In this document: positions 1-8,984 of the stretch, one piece after another
How positions within the stretch are numbered: position 1 is the first letter of the stretch
Layout: every line of letters starts with the position of its first letter
From: DATKEU01 sp036493295
GTDB taxonomy: Bacteria > Myxococcota_A > Polyangia > Fen-1088
Assembly (NCBI GenBank): GCA_036493295.1
Contig: DASXQB010000242.1
Coordinates: 1 to 24,894, forward strand
Direction: 5' to 3'
DNA: 24,894 nucleotides
The notes under the pieces: generated by a model
Databases searched by the model: none
Seen by the model: only the letters and a program-made list of their open reading frames with translations
Told to the model about the DNA's origin: nothing
Translations under genes and position numbers: made by a program

Positions 1-687
1 GGCTTCGATCCGGTGACGCCGATCGAAGAAACGGTGCAGGCGTTGGATGACGTGGTCCGCTCCGGCAAAGCGCGCTACGTCGGGTTCAGTAATCTGCCCG
101 CGTGGTTGGCGTCGCACGCCATCACCTTCGCAGAGCAGAACGGTCTGGCCCGCTTTCAAAGCGCGCAGGTTTATTATTCGATGGTTGGTCGCGACGTCGA
201 GCGCGAGCTGGCGCCGTTGTGCCAGGCGCGCGGTCTGGCCATCTTGCCGTGGAGCCCGCTGGCCGGCGGCCTGCTCTCCGGCAAGTTCGATCCCAACAAG
301 AAAGGCCCCGCCGACGCCCGCCGCGCCGCCTTCGACTTTCCGCCCGTGAACATGGAGCGCCTGCCGCGCGTCCTGGCCGCGCTGGCCAAGGTGGCGGCAG
401 ACACCGGCACCTCCGCCGCGCGTGTTGCGCTGGCCTGGCAACTGACCAAGCCTTTCGTCACCAGCATCATCATCGGGGCGAAAAAACTGGAACAACTGAC
501 CGACAACCTGGCCGCCACCGAACTTCACCTCTCCAGCGAGCACGTGACGCTGCTCGACGAAGCCAGCGCATTGCCGCCGGAGTACCCGGGATGGATGATC
601 CAATTCCAAAACTCCCGCGATCCGCGCGGCACTGCCACCCCACCAACCGACGCCCAGATCCGCGCCGCCGCCGATCGAATCAAGTGA
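1..687 (+). CDS. Aldo/keto reductase, C-terminal part (5' end outside window)
   Basis: The reading frame is open from base 1 (GFDPVTPIEETVQALDDV) and ends at TGA 685-687, so only about 228 C-terminal residues are present. The family is NAD(P)H-dependent aldo/keto reductases, which reduce aldehydes or ketones in a TIM barrel in the cytosol. Visible family features are the PIEETVQALDDVVRSGKARYVG stretch in two overlapping parts (PIEETVQALDDV, then VRSGKARYVGFSN), LPWSPLAGGLLSGKF, and the cofactor-binding region ending in TSIIIGAKKLEQLTDNLAA. These place it near the YghZ/Tas-type or general stress AKR group. The catalytic Asp/Tyr/Lys part lies upstream and cannot be checked. The first in-window start-like codon (GTG at 13) is internal. 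The substrate cannot be told from sequence. Confidence 0.93.
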   Translation, partial: GFDPVTPIEETVQALDDVVRSGKARYVGFSNLPAWLASHAITFAEQNGLARFQSAQVYYSMVGRDVERELAPLCQARGLAILPWSPLAGGLLSGKFDPNKKGPADARRAAFDFPPVNMERLPRVLAALAKVAADTGTSAARVALAWQLTKPFVTSIIIGAKKLEQLTDNLAATELHLSSEHVTLLDEASALPPEYPGWMIQFQNSRDPRGTATPPTDAQIRAAADRIK

Positions 688-705
688 GGTTGCTGGTCTT
701 GGCGG

Positions 706-1020
706 TCAGCGGTGCGGGTGCCACTCGCCGTCGTGCCATTCGTAATAGTGATCGTCGCGCTCCTGCCAGCGGCCAGGCGCGTACTCGTATCCTCGACGTT
801 CGCGGGCATAGTGGCCGTGCGTCCAGACGTACCGATGATGGCGCCAAGCGTGGTGGCCGCCGACCCAGACGTATCCGCGGCGGGGTGAATAATGCTCCTC
901 CACCATCGGTGGCGGCGCCGTTCGCGGTCCCTCGCGAATGATCACCTCGGCCGCCGAGGCAAGCGGGCTCGCCAGGATTGTCAGCGCCAGTCCCATCAAC
1001 CCAGATTTCCAATTCCACAT
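706..1020 (-). CDS. Small secreted YXWGXW-type aromatic/His-rich protein
   Basis: This 104-residue protein starts at ATG 1020-1018, with a purine run GAAAG just upstream. Residues 1-23 form a clear signal peptide (MWNWKSGLMGLALTILASPL, then ASA before AEV). The mature part is a run of degenerate repeats built on aromatic-x-W or Y and Gly with many His and Arg: YVWVGGHHAW, YVWTHGHYA, YEYAPGRWQ, YYEWHDGEW. This matches the YXWGXW repeat family (PF12779 type) of small exported proteins with no established function. A metal-binding or envelope role would be speculation from the His content. It lies 18 nt beyond the convergent aldo/keto reductase stop. A longer frame extends upstream to 1218, but the signal peptide makes 1020 the better start. 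Confidence 0.72.
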   Translation of the reverse strand: MWNWKSGLMGLALTILASPLASAAEVIIREGPRTAPPPMVEEHYSPRRGYVWVGGHHAWRHHRYVWTHGHYARERRGYEYAPGRWQERDDHYYEWHDGEWHPHR

Positions 1021-1081
1021 ACTGCTTTCGTAGTCACTCCCGCTTGAGCAGCGAAGGCATTGCGCAGACTGTCTCCGATGA

Positions 1082-1243
1082 TTAGAGGCGGACAGCGAGG
1101 AACGCCTCGCGCATGGTTGTCGCCAGTTCGGGCGAAGGGCTGCCGGGTGATGCGCCCTCCTTGCCAGCCAGATCCTCTGGCGACAAACCCACCAGCGCGG
1201 GATTGCCGATGATCTCACGAAAATAAGGATCGTCGGGGTTCAG
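1082..1243 (-). pseudogene. Short 3' gene remnant, unrecognised
   Basis: The last 53 codons before a TAA at 1084-1082 read like real coding sequence. Third positions are mostly G or C and the composition is balanced (LNPDDPYFREIIGNPALVGL, ending REAFLAVRL). The frame continues upstream only as an overlap with the DUF1552 gene in another frame, and no convincing start codon with a ribosome site precedes the good part. I do not recognise the family. It may be the tail of a gene lost by deletion, or a short gene using an internal GTG or TTG. Confidence 0.35.
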
Positions 1244-1281
1244 CCAACAGCGGCGTCGTCCCCGTCCTGGCCGGCGCCCGA

Positions 1282-2349
1282 CTAGGCGAAGAGATCCGGC
1301 AGCGGTCCCGAACCCGTGTCCATGCCACCGAAGGTGTTGACGTTGGTCAGGCCCATGGCGTGGCACAGCGAGACCAGCAGCCGGTTGTGCTGGACGAAGC
1401 TGGTGCCGTAGTTGATGTACTGGCCGGCGCGCAGCCCGCCCGATGAAACCCCGGCCAGGATCATCGGCAGCGGCCACGACATGTGGTCGTGATAGGTACC
1501 AAGCTCGGTGCCCCAGACGATCAGCGTGTTGTCCAGCATGGTGCCGGCGCCCTCTGGAATGGCGTCCAGCTTTTTCAGGAAATAAAGGAACTGCTGCGAG
1601 TACCAGGTGTAGATCTTGGTCAGCTGCGCGTTGACGTCGGCGGTGGCATCCATGTGGGTCAGGCTGTGGTGGCCGGTCTGCAGCCCCAGCCAGGTGTACG
1701 GGAACAGATTGTCGTTGTCGCCAAAGCTGACCTGCAGGCTGGCCACGCGGGTCAGATCGCAGGCCAGCGCGGCGGTCAGGATGTCCATCTGCTGCTGCAG
1801 CTGCAGCGGCATGTCCGGGCTGCCACCCAGGTTCGGCGTGGCCGCGTTTGACAGCGTCGGCGCCGCACACCCGCGCGTCGGCCCAGCGGCCAGTGACTGT
1901 TCCAGATCGCGGATGGACTGAGCGTGCGCCTGCATCTTCATCTTGTCGTCGGTCGACACGCGCGACTGCAAGGTGCTCATCTCGCCCAGGACCAGATCAA
2001 GGACGCTTTTCTGCTGCGCCGCCAGCGCCGCGGCGGACGTCGAGCCGGTGGCCGGCACGCCGCCGCCGAACAAACGCGTGAACGCCGCCATCGGTTTCTG
2101 CTCAGGATCGATCGGGCGGCTGGAGCCGGCGTAGATCATGCGCGAGTTGCCACCCGCCGAACCGAGGCTCTGCACACCAAGCTCAAGGGTCTTGAACTTC
2201 GTCGGGCTGTTTAACTGCCCGGCGATGAATTGATCCACTGACAACGAGCTGGCGAATTTGTCTCCGTTGCGCCGCGAACCGGTCCACAGCTCGGCGAATC
2301 CCTGGCTGTGCGCTTCCGGTAAATCCTCGGCTTTCGAGCCCAGCCCCAA
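1282..2349 (-). CDS. DUF1552 family protein, N-terminally truncated
   Basis: The 355-residue frame matches the DUF1552 family of planctomycete and myxobacterial secreted proteins of unknown biochemistry. Visible features are SLSVDQFIAGQL, TLELGVQS, a central helical region (EMSTLQSRVSTDDKMKMQAH), VASLQVSFGDND, the GHHSLTH segment, a long helix YSQQFLYFLKKLDAIPEG, TLIVWGTELGTYHDHMSWPL and the terminal MGLTNVNTFGGMDTGSGPLP. Family members are usually about 430-460 residues with an N-terminal export signal; here about 100 residues are missing. The first available start is a TTG at 2349-2347 with no good ribosome site. The frame stays open upstream to 2484, but there it lies antisense to a beta-helix gene. 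The C-terminus is complete. The usual DUF1588/1592-type partner is not seen. It is probably a broken gene, or a product of assembly error at about 2350. Confidence 0.8.
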   Translation of the reverse strand: MGLGSKAEDLPEAHSQGFAELWTGSRRNGDKFASSLSVDQFIAGQLNSPTKFKTLELGVQSLGSAGGNSRMIYAGSSRPIDPEQKPMAAFTRLFGGGVPATGSTSAAALAAQQKSVLDLVLGEMSTLQSRVSTDDKMKMQAHAQSIRDLEQSLAAGPTRGCAAPTLSNAATPNLGGSPDMPLQLQQQMDILTAALACDLTRVASLQVSFGDNDNLFPYTWLGLQTGHHSLTHMDATADVNAQLTKIYTWYSQQFLYFLKKLDAIPEGAGTMLDNTLIVWGTELGTYHDHMSWPLPMILAGVSSGGLRAGQYINYGTSFVQHNRLLVSLCHAMGLTNVNTFGGMDTGSGPLPDLFA

Positions 2350-2356
2350 CCGGTAC

Positions 2357-3386
2357 TTGCATTCACACGGTGTACGGGTGGGCGAAGGCTCGTCCGACGT
2401 CCTGGTCGAAGAGTGCGAAGTCTACGACTATCACCAAAACGCCTTCGAGACCGTGCGGACCACCAGCGTGGTTTTTCGCCGCAACTACAGCCATTCGCGG
2501 GCTGCGGCTGACGTGCCGGGCGGATTTGTCACCGAAGACACGACCCGCGGCGACGTCGGCGTCCTGTTCGAAAAGACGCGCTTCGGCCTGGCCGAGAACA
2601 ACGTCGTCGAATCGGCGGCGACCGGGGTTCGGGTGATGGGCCGCTCGCCAGGTGGTCGCGTCGGACGTGCCGCCGCTGACGGCGTCGGATCCGGTGACCG
2701 GCAATCGCCTGCTGGGCAACCTGGTGCTGGCACCGACGGACAGCGGCTTTCGCGTCGACAGCCGCTGCCAAAGCCAGGTACCGTGCAATGATCTTCCGCG
2801 CGTCGTCGTCGACACGCAGCTGGTCGACGATGTCACTGTTGGCGGACCGGCCGGCGTCTCGTCCAGCGGCGCCGTTCAAACCCGCATCAGTCAGGTGACG
2901 TCGGTTGGGTCCAGCGTCGGGGTGGCCATCGCAGTGATCGCCGCCAACGCCGGCGTCAGCAGCGATTCCCTGGTCACCAACGCCTTGGCCACCGACTACA
3001 AGACGGCCGGTTTTCAATCGACCGGCGAACGAAGCTGGGGCTTCGATCATTGCGCCGCCGCCGGTGGCGCCGGACCGGCGTTCGCGCCGATGCACGCGCA
3101 CGTGACCAGCGCGATCGCCGCCGATCCCGCGCTGGGCGCCTGTCTGGTTGCGCTTCCGACCGGCAGCCCGCTCAAGGGAGCCGGCGCCGGCGGCGGCGAT
3201 ATCGGCGCCAACGTGACTGGCCGCTATCAGAACGGTCAGGTGACTGCCGTCAAGCTGTGGGATCCGACCACCGGCGCCTTTCCCTGCGGCGCCGTCGTGG
3301 CCGGCGTCAACGACGACCCGTCGCAAAGCTGCGCGGGCGTTTACCAGCGGCTTCACGTCGGCCCAGGGGCCTGCCCCCTGCCCTGA
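2357..3386 (+). pseudogene. Right-handed beta-helix repeat protein, 5'-truncated and frameshifted
   Basis: Two frames together give one beta-helix protein. The first, from about 2357, reads LHSHGVRVGEGSSDVLVEEC and continues through NAFETVRTTSVVFRRNYSHS, GGFVTEDTTRGDVGVLFEKT and ENNVVESAATGVRVMG. These short strand-turn rungs are typical of parallel beta-helix surface proteins. Between about 2637 and 2655 the reading shifts by +1 into a second frame (VVASDVPPLTASDPVTGNRL), which runs to TGA 3384-3386. The second part keeps rung-like repeats and ends with a Cys-containing tail (FPCGAVVAGV, SQSCAGVYQR, VGPGACPLP). No start codon, signal peptide or N-terminal part is present; upstream the frame runs antisense into DUF1552. 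The frameshift could be real decay or a sequencing error. The ligand is unknown. Confidence 0.7.
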
Positions 3387-3590
3387 GGTGCGGGAGACGC
3401 GACGTCGGTTGCCGGGCGGGCCAATGCAAGTGCCAGCTTACCCCTCGGCCGCCGTTTTGAAGGGTTTCTTGAGGTAACCGGCGCTTTCCGCGCTTATCGC
3501 CCGTCGTTCGCCCTCGATCCGGTCGGCTCGGTCTTCACCCTGCCCGCGGCCAGCGCCTACGTCGCGCTGGGAATCGCAGCGGCGCTTTGA
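3387..3590 (+). pseudogene. C-terminal remnant, possibly of an outer-membrane protein
   Basis: Directly after the beta-helix stop the same frame stays open to TGA 3588-3590. From about 3420 it reads like the end of a real protein: LPLGRRFEGFLEVTGAFRAY, then DPVGSVFTLPAASAYVALGI and AAAL. The alternation of aromatic and small residues, and the ending in a strand-like AYVALGIAAAL, resemble the last strands of a beta-barrel, although the final residue is Leu and not Phe. No start codon or ribosome site precedes it. I cannot assign a family. It fits the other gene scraps between 1082 and 3590. Confidence 0.4.
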
Positions 3591-3642
3591 CGCCGGCCAG
3601 ACTATTCACCCATCAACTTTTTGACCATCGCGTTCGAATTGA

Positions 3643-4371
3643 TCAGGCTGATCGGTCGTTCACCTGCGCCCGCAGCTTCCAGACCAGGGTCAGGGCTTCG
3701 AAGAAGATCGATCCGGCCATCTTGGAATTACCGACCCGGCGATCGACGAAGCGGATGGGAACCTCGACGACGCGCAGGCCGGCTTGCACCGTCCGGTAGG
3801 TCATCTCGATCTGAAACCCATAACCCTTGGCGTTGACCGAATCCAGATCCAGCCGCGCCAGCGTCGGCAGCTTCCAGGCCTTGAAGCCGGCCGTCAGATC
3901 GCGCACGCCGATGCCCAGCACCATGCGCGCATAAAATCCCCCGCCCCGGCTGATGAGCTGCCGGCCCAGGCCCCAGTTCTGCGTTCCACCGCCCGACACG
4001 TAACGAGAGCCGACCGCCAGATCGGCGCCCTGGTCCAGCGTGGTGAGCAGGCGCGGCACGTCCTTCGGATCGTGCGAGAAATCGGCGTCCATCTGCACCA
4101 CCCGGCGCCAGCGCGCGCCCGCCGCCAGGGCCAATCGAAACGCCGCCAGGTACGCTGCGCCCAGGCCCTCCTTGCCGGCGCGGTGGAGAACCTGCACCTG
4201 GGCGTCGCGCGCCGCCAGCTCATCGGCCAGCGCGCCGGTGCCGTCGGGCGAATTGTCGTCGACCACCAGGATCGTCGCTGACGGGACCACCGCCCGCACG
4301 GCGGGGACGATGGCGGGCAGGCACTCCCGCTCGTTGTAGGTGGGGATGACGATCAGCGTGTCGGCAGACAT
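3643..4371 (-). CDS. Polyprenol-phosphate mannosyltransferase-like glycosyltransferase (GT2)
   Basis: The 242-residue protein belongs to the dolichol/polyprenol monophosphate mannose synthase branch of family 2 glycosyltransferases. These move a sugar from a nucleotide donor to a polyprenyl phosphate at the inner face of the membrane. Visible motifs are the nucleotide-binding start TLIVIPTYNERECLP, VVDDNSPDGTG, the metal-binding VVQMDADFSHDP, AVGSRYVSGG, the DLTAGFKAWK acceptor loop, and GYGFQIEMTYR with VPIRFVDRRVGNSKM near the end. It has no C-terminal membrane segments, so it is the short, soluble form. The ATG at 4371-4369 is preferred because GAAGG lies 5 nt upstream; the frame could also start at 4395. 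It is transcribed away from the sigma-54 activator gene. The sugar is not certain. Confidence 0.9.
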   Translation of the reverse strand: MSADTLIVIPTYNERECLPAIVPAVRAVVPSATILVVDDNSPDGTGALADELAARDAQVQVLHRAGKEGLGAAYLAAFRLALAAGARWRRVVQMDADFSHDPKDVPRLLTTLDQGADLAVGSRYVSGGGTQNWGLGRQLISRGGGFYARMVLGIGVRDLTAGFKAWKLPTLARLDLDSVNAKGYGFQIEMTYRTVQAGLRVVEVPIRFVDRRVGNSKMAGSIFFEALTLVWKLRAQVNDRSA

Positions 4372-4515
4372 GAGGACCTTCAGGGGTTTATACACGACAC
4401 CGGCGCCGGGCGATCCGGGATGTGCGGCAGCGACGATGACCGGCAGTCGACGGCGACGGTACCCAAGCAGGCGCGTTGCGGCGCCAAATGGTCAAGCTCT
4501 TAGGGACATCGGTCG

Positions 4516-5634
<1,119 letters not shown>

Positions 5635-5642
5635 GGCCGCCG

Positions 5643-7463
5643 ATGTCGGCGCTGCCTCTCCCGCTTCCTGAAGCGACGCCGGTCCCAGCCCCGACGCCCA
5701 CCGACACGACGGCCGGCGAGATTGTCTCCGCCGATCCCACCAAGACCGCCGCCGTCGGTCCGCGTGAGGCCACGGTGCGGGCCATCGTCGTGGGCTGCGG
5801 GATCGGCGTGGTGCTGGCCGCCGGCAACGTTTACATGGGATTGAAGACCGCCTTCATCGACGGTGGCAGCATCACCGCGGCGCTGCTGAGCTTCACTCTT
5901 TTCAGCACGTTCAAGCAGCTCTCGCGCCACCGGCCGTACACGGCGCTGGAGAACAACATCACCCAGACCACCGCTTCGTCGGCGGCGATCATGGCGTTCG
6001 TGGTCGGCGTTAGCTCGGCCGTCCCGGCGCTGTCGCTCATGGGCCGTGAATTTCCCGCCTGGGCGCTGTGCGCGTGGGGTATCGGTGTGGCGCTGATGGG
6101 AATCCTCATCGGGGCGATGTTGCGCCGCAAGCTGGTGATCGTCGAAGCGCTGCCGTTTCCTACCGGCGCCGCCACCGCCGAGGTCATCGAGACCATGTAC
6201 GTCGGCCGGGAGACGGCACTGCTGCGCGCGCGGCTGCTGCTGCTATCGGCGTTGATCGGCGCCGGCGTGACCTGGTTTCGTGATGGGCAGCCGGCGATCA
6301 TTCCGGGCGCTACCATGCTGCCGGGCACGATCCTGGGCATATCAGCCGCCAGCCTGACGCTGGGGATCAACTGGAGCCCGCTGATGGCGTCGACGGGAAT
6401 GTTCATCGGCCTGCGCAACGCCCTCAGCCTGGGCCTGGGCGCGATCATCACCTGGGCGGTGATCGCCCCGCGCCTGGTGGCGGCGGGGATCATCCGGGGC
6501 GGCGGCTACAGCGCGTTCGTCTCGTGGCTGGTGTGGCCGGGGCTGGGGTTGATGACGTCGAGTACGCTGCTGCCGCTCTTGATGGGGTGGCGATCGATCG
6601 GCCGTTCGCTGCGCGATCTTCCCCAGTTGGTGCGTCGTCCGGCGGCGAGCGGCGCTTCGTCCACGGCTTGGTTTCCGATGCGCAACTTGGTGCTGGTGGT
6701 CAGCGTCGGCCTGATCATCGCGGTTAGCTACGCGGTCTTTCACATTCACCCGGCGGCCACCGTGGCGGGCCTGCTGTTGTCGGTGATCCTGGCCGGCGTT
6801 TGCAGTCGCGCCGCCGGCGAGACGGACATCGCGCCCATCGGCAACGCGGGCACCGTGACACAGCTTCTGTTCGCCGGTTTTGGCCCGGTGGTGTCCATCA
6901 TGTCGGGAGCGATCGCCTCGGGAAGCAGCAGCCAGGCGGCGCAGACGTTGTGGGCGATGAAGGCCGGCCATCGGCTGAAGGCGTCGCCGCGCGCGCAGAT
7001 CATCGGCCAAATAATCGGCGCGGTGGTGGGCGGGCTGGTGGTGGTGCCGGTGTATCTGGTCATCGTCAAGACGTACGGCATCGGCACCGAGTCCATGCCC
7101 GCCACGTCGGCGATTTCGTGGAAGGCCACCGCCGAAGCGGTGCGCGGTGGTTTAGCGGCGATGCCCCCCTACGGTCCGGCGGCGGGCGCGCTGGGGATCG
7201 CTCTCGGTGTGCTGATGTGCCTGTGCGCGCCTACGCGGGCCGGGCGGTTCCTTCCGTCGCCGATGGTCATGGGCATCGCCATGCTGATGCCGGCGTCGTT
7301 GTCGATCGCGGCGGTGCTGGGCGCACTGGTTCTGGCGGCGGTGCGCAAGGCGCGGCCCGACGTGAGCGACAACACCGTCGCGGCGGTGGCAGCGGGCGGG
7401 ATGGCGGGAGAGTCAATCATGGGTGTCATCATCGCTGCGTTGATCGCCAGCGGGCTGTTCTAG
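5643..7463 (+). CDS. OPT family oligopeptide transporter
   Basis: This 606-residue integral membrane protein has about 14-16 hydrophobic segments spread along its length after a soluble Pro/Thr-rich N-terminus (about residues 1-45). Early family features include GNVYMGLKTAFIDGGSITAA, ENNITQTTASSAAIMAFVVG, PFPTGAATAEVIETMY, a GINWSPLMASTGMFIGLRNA segment, and FLPSPMVMGIAMLMP near the end. The bacterial OPT branch imports peptides or metal-peptide chelates by proton symport; the actual substrate cannot be told. It begins 8 nt after the sigma-54 activator stop, which suggests one transcript and possible local control. It converges on the Ser/Thr kinase gene, with 41 nt between the stops. Confidence 0.92.
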   Translation: MSALPLPLPEATPVPAPTPTDTTAGEIVSADPTKTAAVGPREATVRAIVVGCGIGVVLAAGNVYMGLKTAFIDGGSITAALLSFTLFSTFKQLSRHRPYTALENNITQTTASSAAIMAFVVGVSSAVPALSLMGREFPAWALCAWGIGVALMGILIGAMLRRKLVIVEALPFPTGAATAEVIETMYVGRETALLRARLLLLSALIGAGVTWFRDGQPAIIPGATMLPGTILGISAASLTLGINWSPLMASTGMFIGLRNALSLGLGAIITWAVIAPRLVAAGIIRGGGYSAFVSWLVWPGLGLMTSSTLLPLLMGWRSIGRSLRDLPQLVRRPAASGASSTAWFPMRNLVLVVSVGLIIAVSYAVFHIHPAATVAGLLLSVILAGVCSRAAGETDIAPIGNAGTVTQLLFAGFGPVVSIMSGAIASGSSSQAAQTLWAMKAGHRLKASPRAQIIGQIIGAVVGGLVVVPVYLVIVKTYGIGTESMPATSAISWKATAEAVRGGLAAMPPYGPAAGALGIALGVLMCLCAPTRAGRFLPSPMVMGIAMLMPASLSIAAVLGALVLAAVRKARPDVSDNTVAAVAAGGMAGESIMGVIIAALIASGLF

Positions 7464-7483
7464 CGGTTTGCTTTCTTGTTTGC

Positions 7484-7500
7484 GCCCGCGCGCAACGGGC
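7484..7500. terminator. Weak hairpin between convergent OPT and kinase genes
   Basis: GCCCG (7484-7488) and CGGGC (7496-7500) make a 5-bp stem with a 7-nt loop in the 41-nt gap between the OPT transporter stop and the kinase stop. It could serve both directions, but there is no U-tract on either strand, so the call is weak. Confidence 0.25.
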
Positions 7501-7504
7501 TCGC

Positions 7505-8911
7505 CTAAACGTCGCTGCCCGACGCCGTGACGTGAACGCCGTCGACGTTGTCGCGCGGCGCCCAACTGCCGATGGAGATGATCTCGCCGCCGACGATTTC
7601 GCGGCCGCCCGGCGCCTCGGCGGAGTCTTTCACCGCGGCGCCATCGATGTGGAAGGCGACGTTGACGTGGATGTCGGCGTGCGCGGTCGGGCGGCTGGCC
7701 AATTCGCCGGCCAGCGCGGTGGCGATGGCCAGCATCTCGTCCGATTCCTGGCGTGACCGGGCGGTGTCGGCAGACAGCACCTTGGCGCCGATGATGGCGT
7801 TGCCGGTCTGCAGCGGCAACAGCAAGCCGGCGGCGCGAAAGCTATGTTCGGCGGCGTCCAGCACGGCCGAGCTGTCGTCCAGGATCTCGTCGCTGTCGGC
7901 GTCGGCGGACTCGCTCATGCGGACCTCGACGTAGATAGCGGCGGCGCGGGCCTGGATCTCAGCGACCGGTGACTTGGTTCCGACGGCGTCTTCCAGCGCC
8001 TGGAAAAAAGCCTTCACGGTGGGGAACCGGCGATCCGGGTTCTTATCCATGGCGCGCAGGACCACGCCATCCAGCGCGGGCGGAACGCGCGCGGCGTGGC
8101 TGGGACGCGGCGGCGGCGACTCCAGGTGCTGGCGCTCGATGTCGGTCATGGTCTCGGCGCGGAACGGGTACTGCCCCGTCAGCAGATGATAGGTCACCAC
8201 GCCCAGCGCATAGATGTCGGTGCGCGGATCGACGCCGTCGCCGCGAATCTGTTCGGGCGCCATGGTGTACGACGTGCCGAGACGCGTGCCGACCACGGTC
8301 AACCCGGCCTCGGCGTTCTCCGGCTGCATCAGCTTGGCGATGCCGAAGTCCAGCAGCTTCACCACGCGCTGGCCGTTGTTGTTCATGATGTGGATGTTGC
8401 TGGCCTTGAGATCGCGGTGGACGATCCCTTGCGCGTGCGCCGCTTCCAGCGCCGAGCAGACGGGCCGCAAGATCTCCAGCACTTCCTCGGCCGGAAACCG
8501 CCCGCGCTCGGTCAGGAGCTTGCGCAGGTCGTGGCCTTCCAGCAGCTCCATCACGTAGAACGGACGGCCGTCGGGCAGCTCGCCGAACTCATAAATGTCG
8601 ACGATGCTGGGGTGCTTGATCATGTTGACGGCCAGCGCTTCACGCAGAAAGCGCGCCACCATCTGCGGAGACGCCGCCAGCTCGCGGCGCAGGATCTTCA
8701 CCGCCGCCTTGCGACCCAGCAGCTTGTGCTGGGCCTCGTAAACCGTGCCGCCGCCGCCCGAGGCCAGCTCGCGCGTCAGGACGTACGCGCCGGCGGCCGT
8801 GCCCGGTCGCAGCGCATCCGGATCGGCCACCGCCGACGCCGGCGCCACCGGGGGCGACTGATTGGGCCCAAGGGCCCTGGTCTTATCGTAATCTTCCACT
8901 TTTGGTAGCAC
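7505..8911 (-). CDS. PknB-type Ser/Thr protein kinase with conserved-looking C-terminal extension
   Basis: Residue numbers count from the most upstream start (TTG 8965, 486 residues). The kinase core has the Gly-rich loop ASGGGGTVYEA at about 68-78, ATP-binding Lys 90 (AVKIL), catalytic HRDLKASN at 183-190, DFG at 206-208, APEQ at 236-239 and DPRTDIYALGV, so it should be active. No transmembrane segment is seen, so it is probably cytosolic. Residues about 344-480 form a second domain (IYVEVRMSES, AAGLLLPLQTGNAIIG, RSRQESDEMLAIATALAGEL, ASRPTAHADIHVNVAFHIDG, GGEIISIGSWAPRDNVDGV). It resembles a degenerate nucleotide-cyclase or sensor fold, which is my inference. The GTG at 8911 follows a GGGGAT purine run and is chosen; 8965 is the alternative. 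It is divergent from tatD. Confidence 0.9.
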   Translation of the reverse strand: MLPKVEDYDKTRALGPNQSPPVAPASAVADPDALRPGTAAGAYVLTRELASGGGGTVYEAQHKLLGRKAAVKILRRELAASPQMVARFLREALAVNMIKHPSIVDIYEFGELPDGRPFYVMELLEGHDLRKLLTERGRFPAEEVLEILRPVCSALEAAHAQGIVHRDLKASNIHIMNNNGQRVVKLLDFGIAKLMQPENAEAGLTVVGTRLGTSYTMAPEQIRGDGVDPRTDIYALGVVTYHLLTGQYPFRAETMTDIERQHLESPPPRPSHAARVPPALDGVVLRAMDKNPDRRFPTVKAFFQALEDAVGTKSPVAEIQARAAAIYVEVRMSESADADSDEILDDSSAVLDAAEHSFRAAGLLLPLQTGNAIIGAKVLSADTARSRQESDEMLAIATALAGELASRPTAHADIHVNVAFHIDGAAVKDSAEAPGGREIVGGEIISIGSWAPRDNVDGVHVTASGSDV

Positions 8912-8984
8912 CGATATCCCCGTGCGATAACCCTCTTCGCATCCAGCATCGGTTGCTTGCGGCAAGAGGTTTAGAACAACACGG

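Noticed and set aside
102..941. Plus-strand frame of 279 codons over the aldo/keto reductase
   Set aside because: Overlapping out-of-frame shadow with Arg-rich composition.
2529..3356. Minus-strand open frame of 275 codons
   Set aside because: It is antisense to the beta-helix coding sequence and shows no motifs; the plus strand has the sensible protein.
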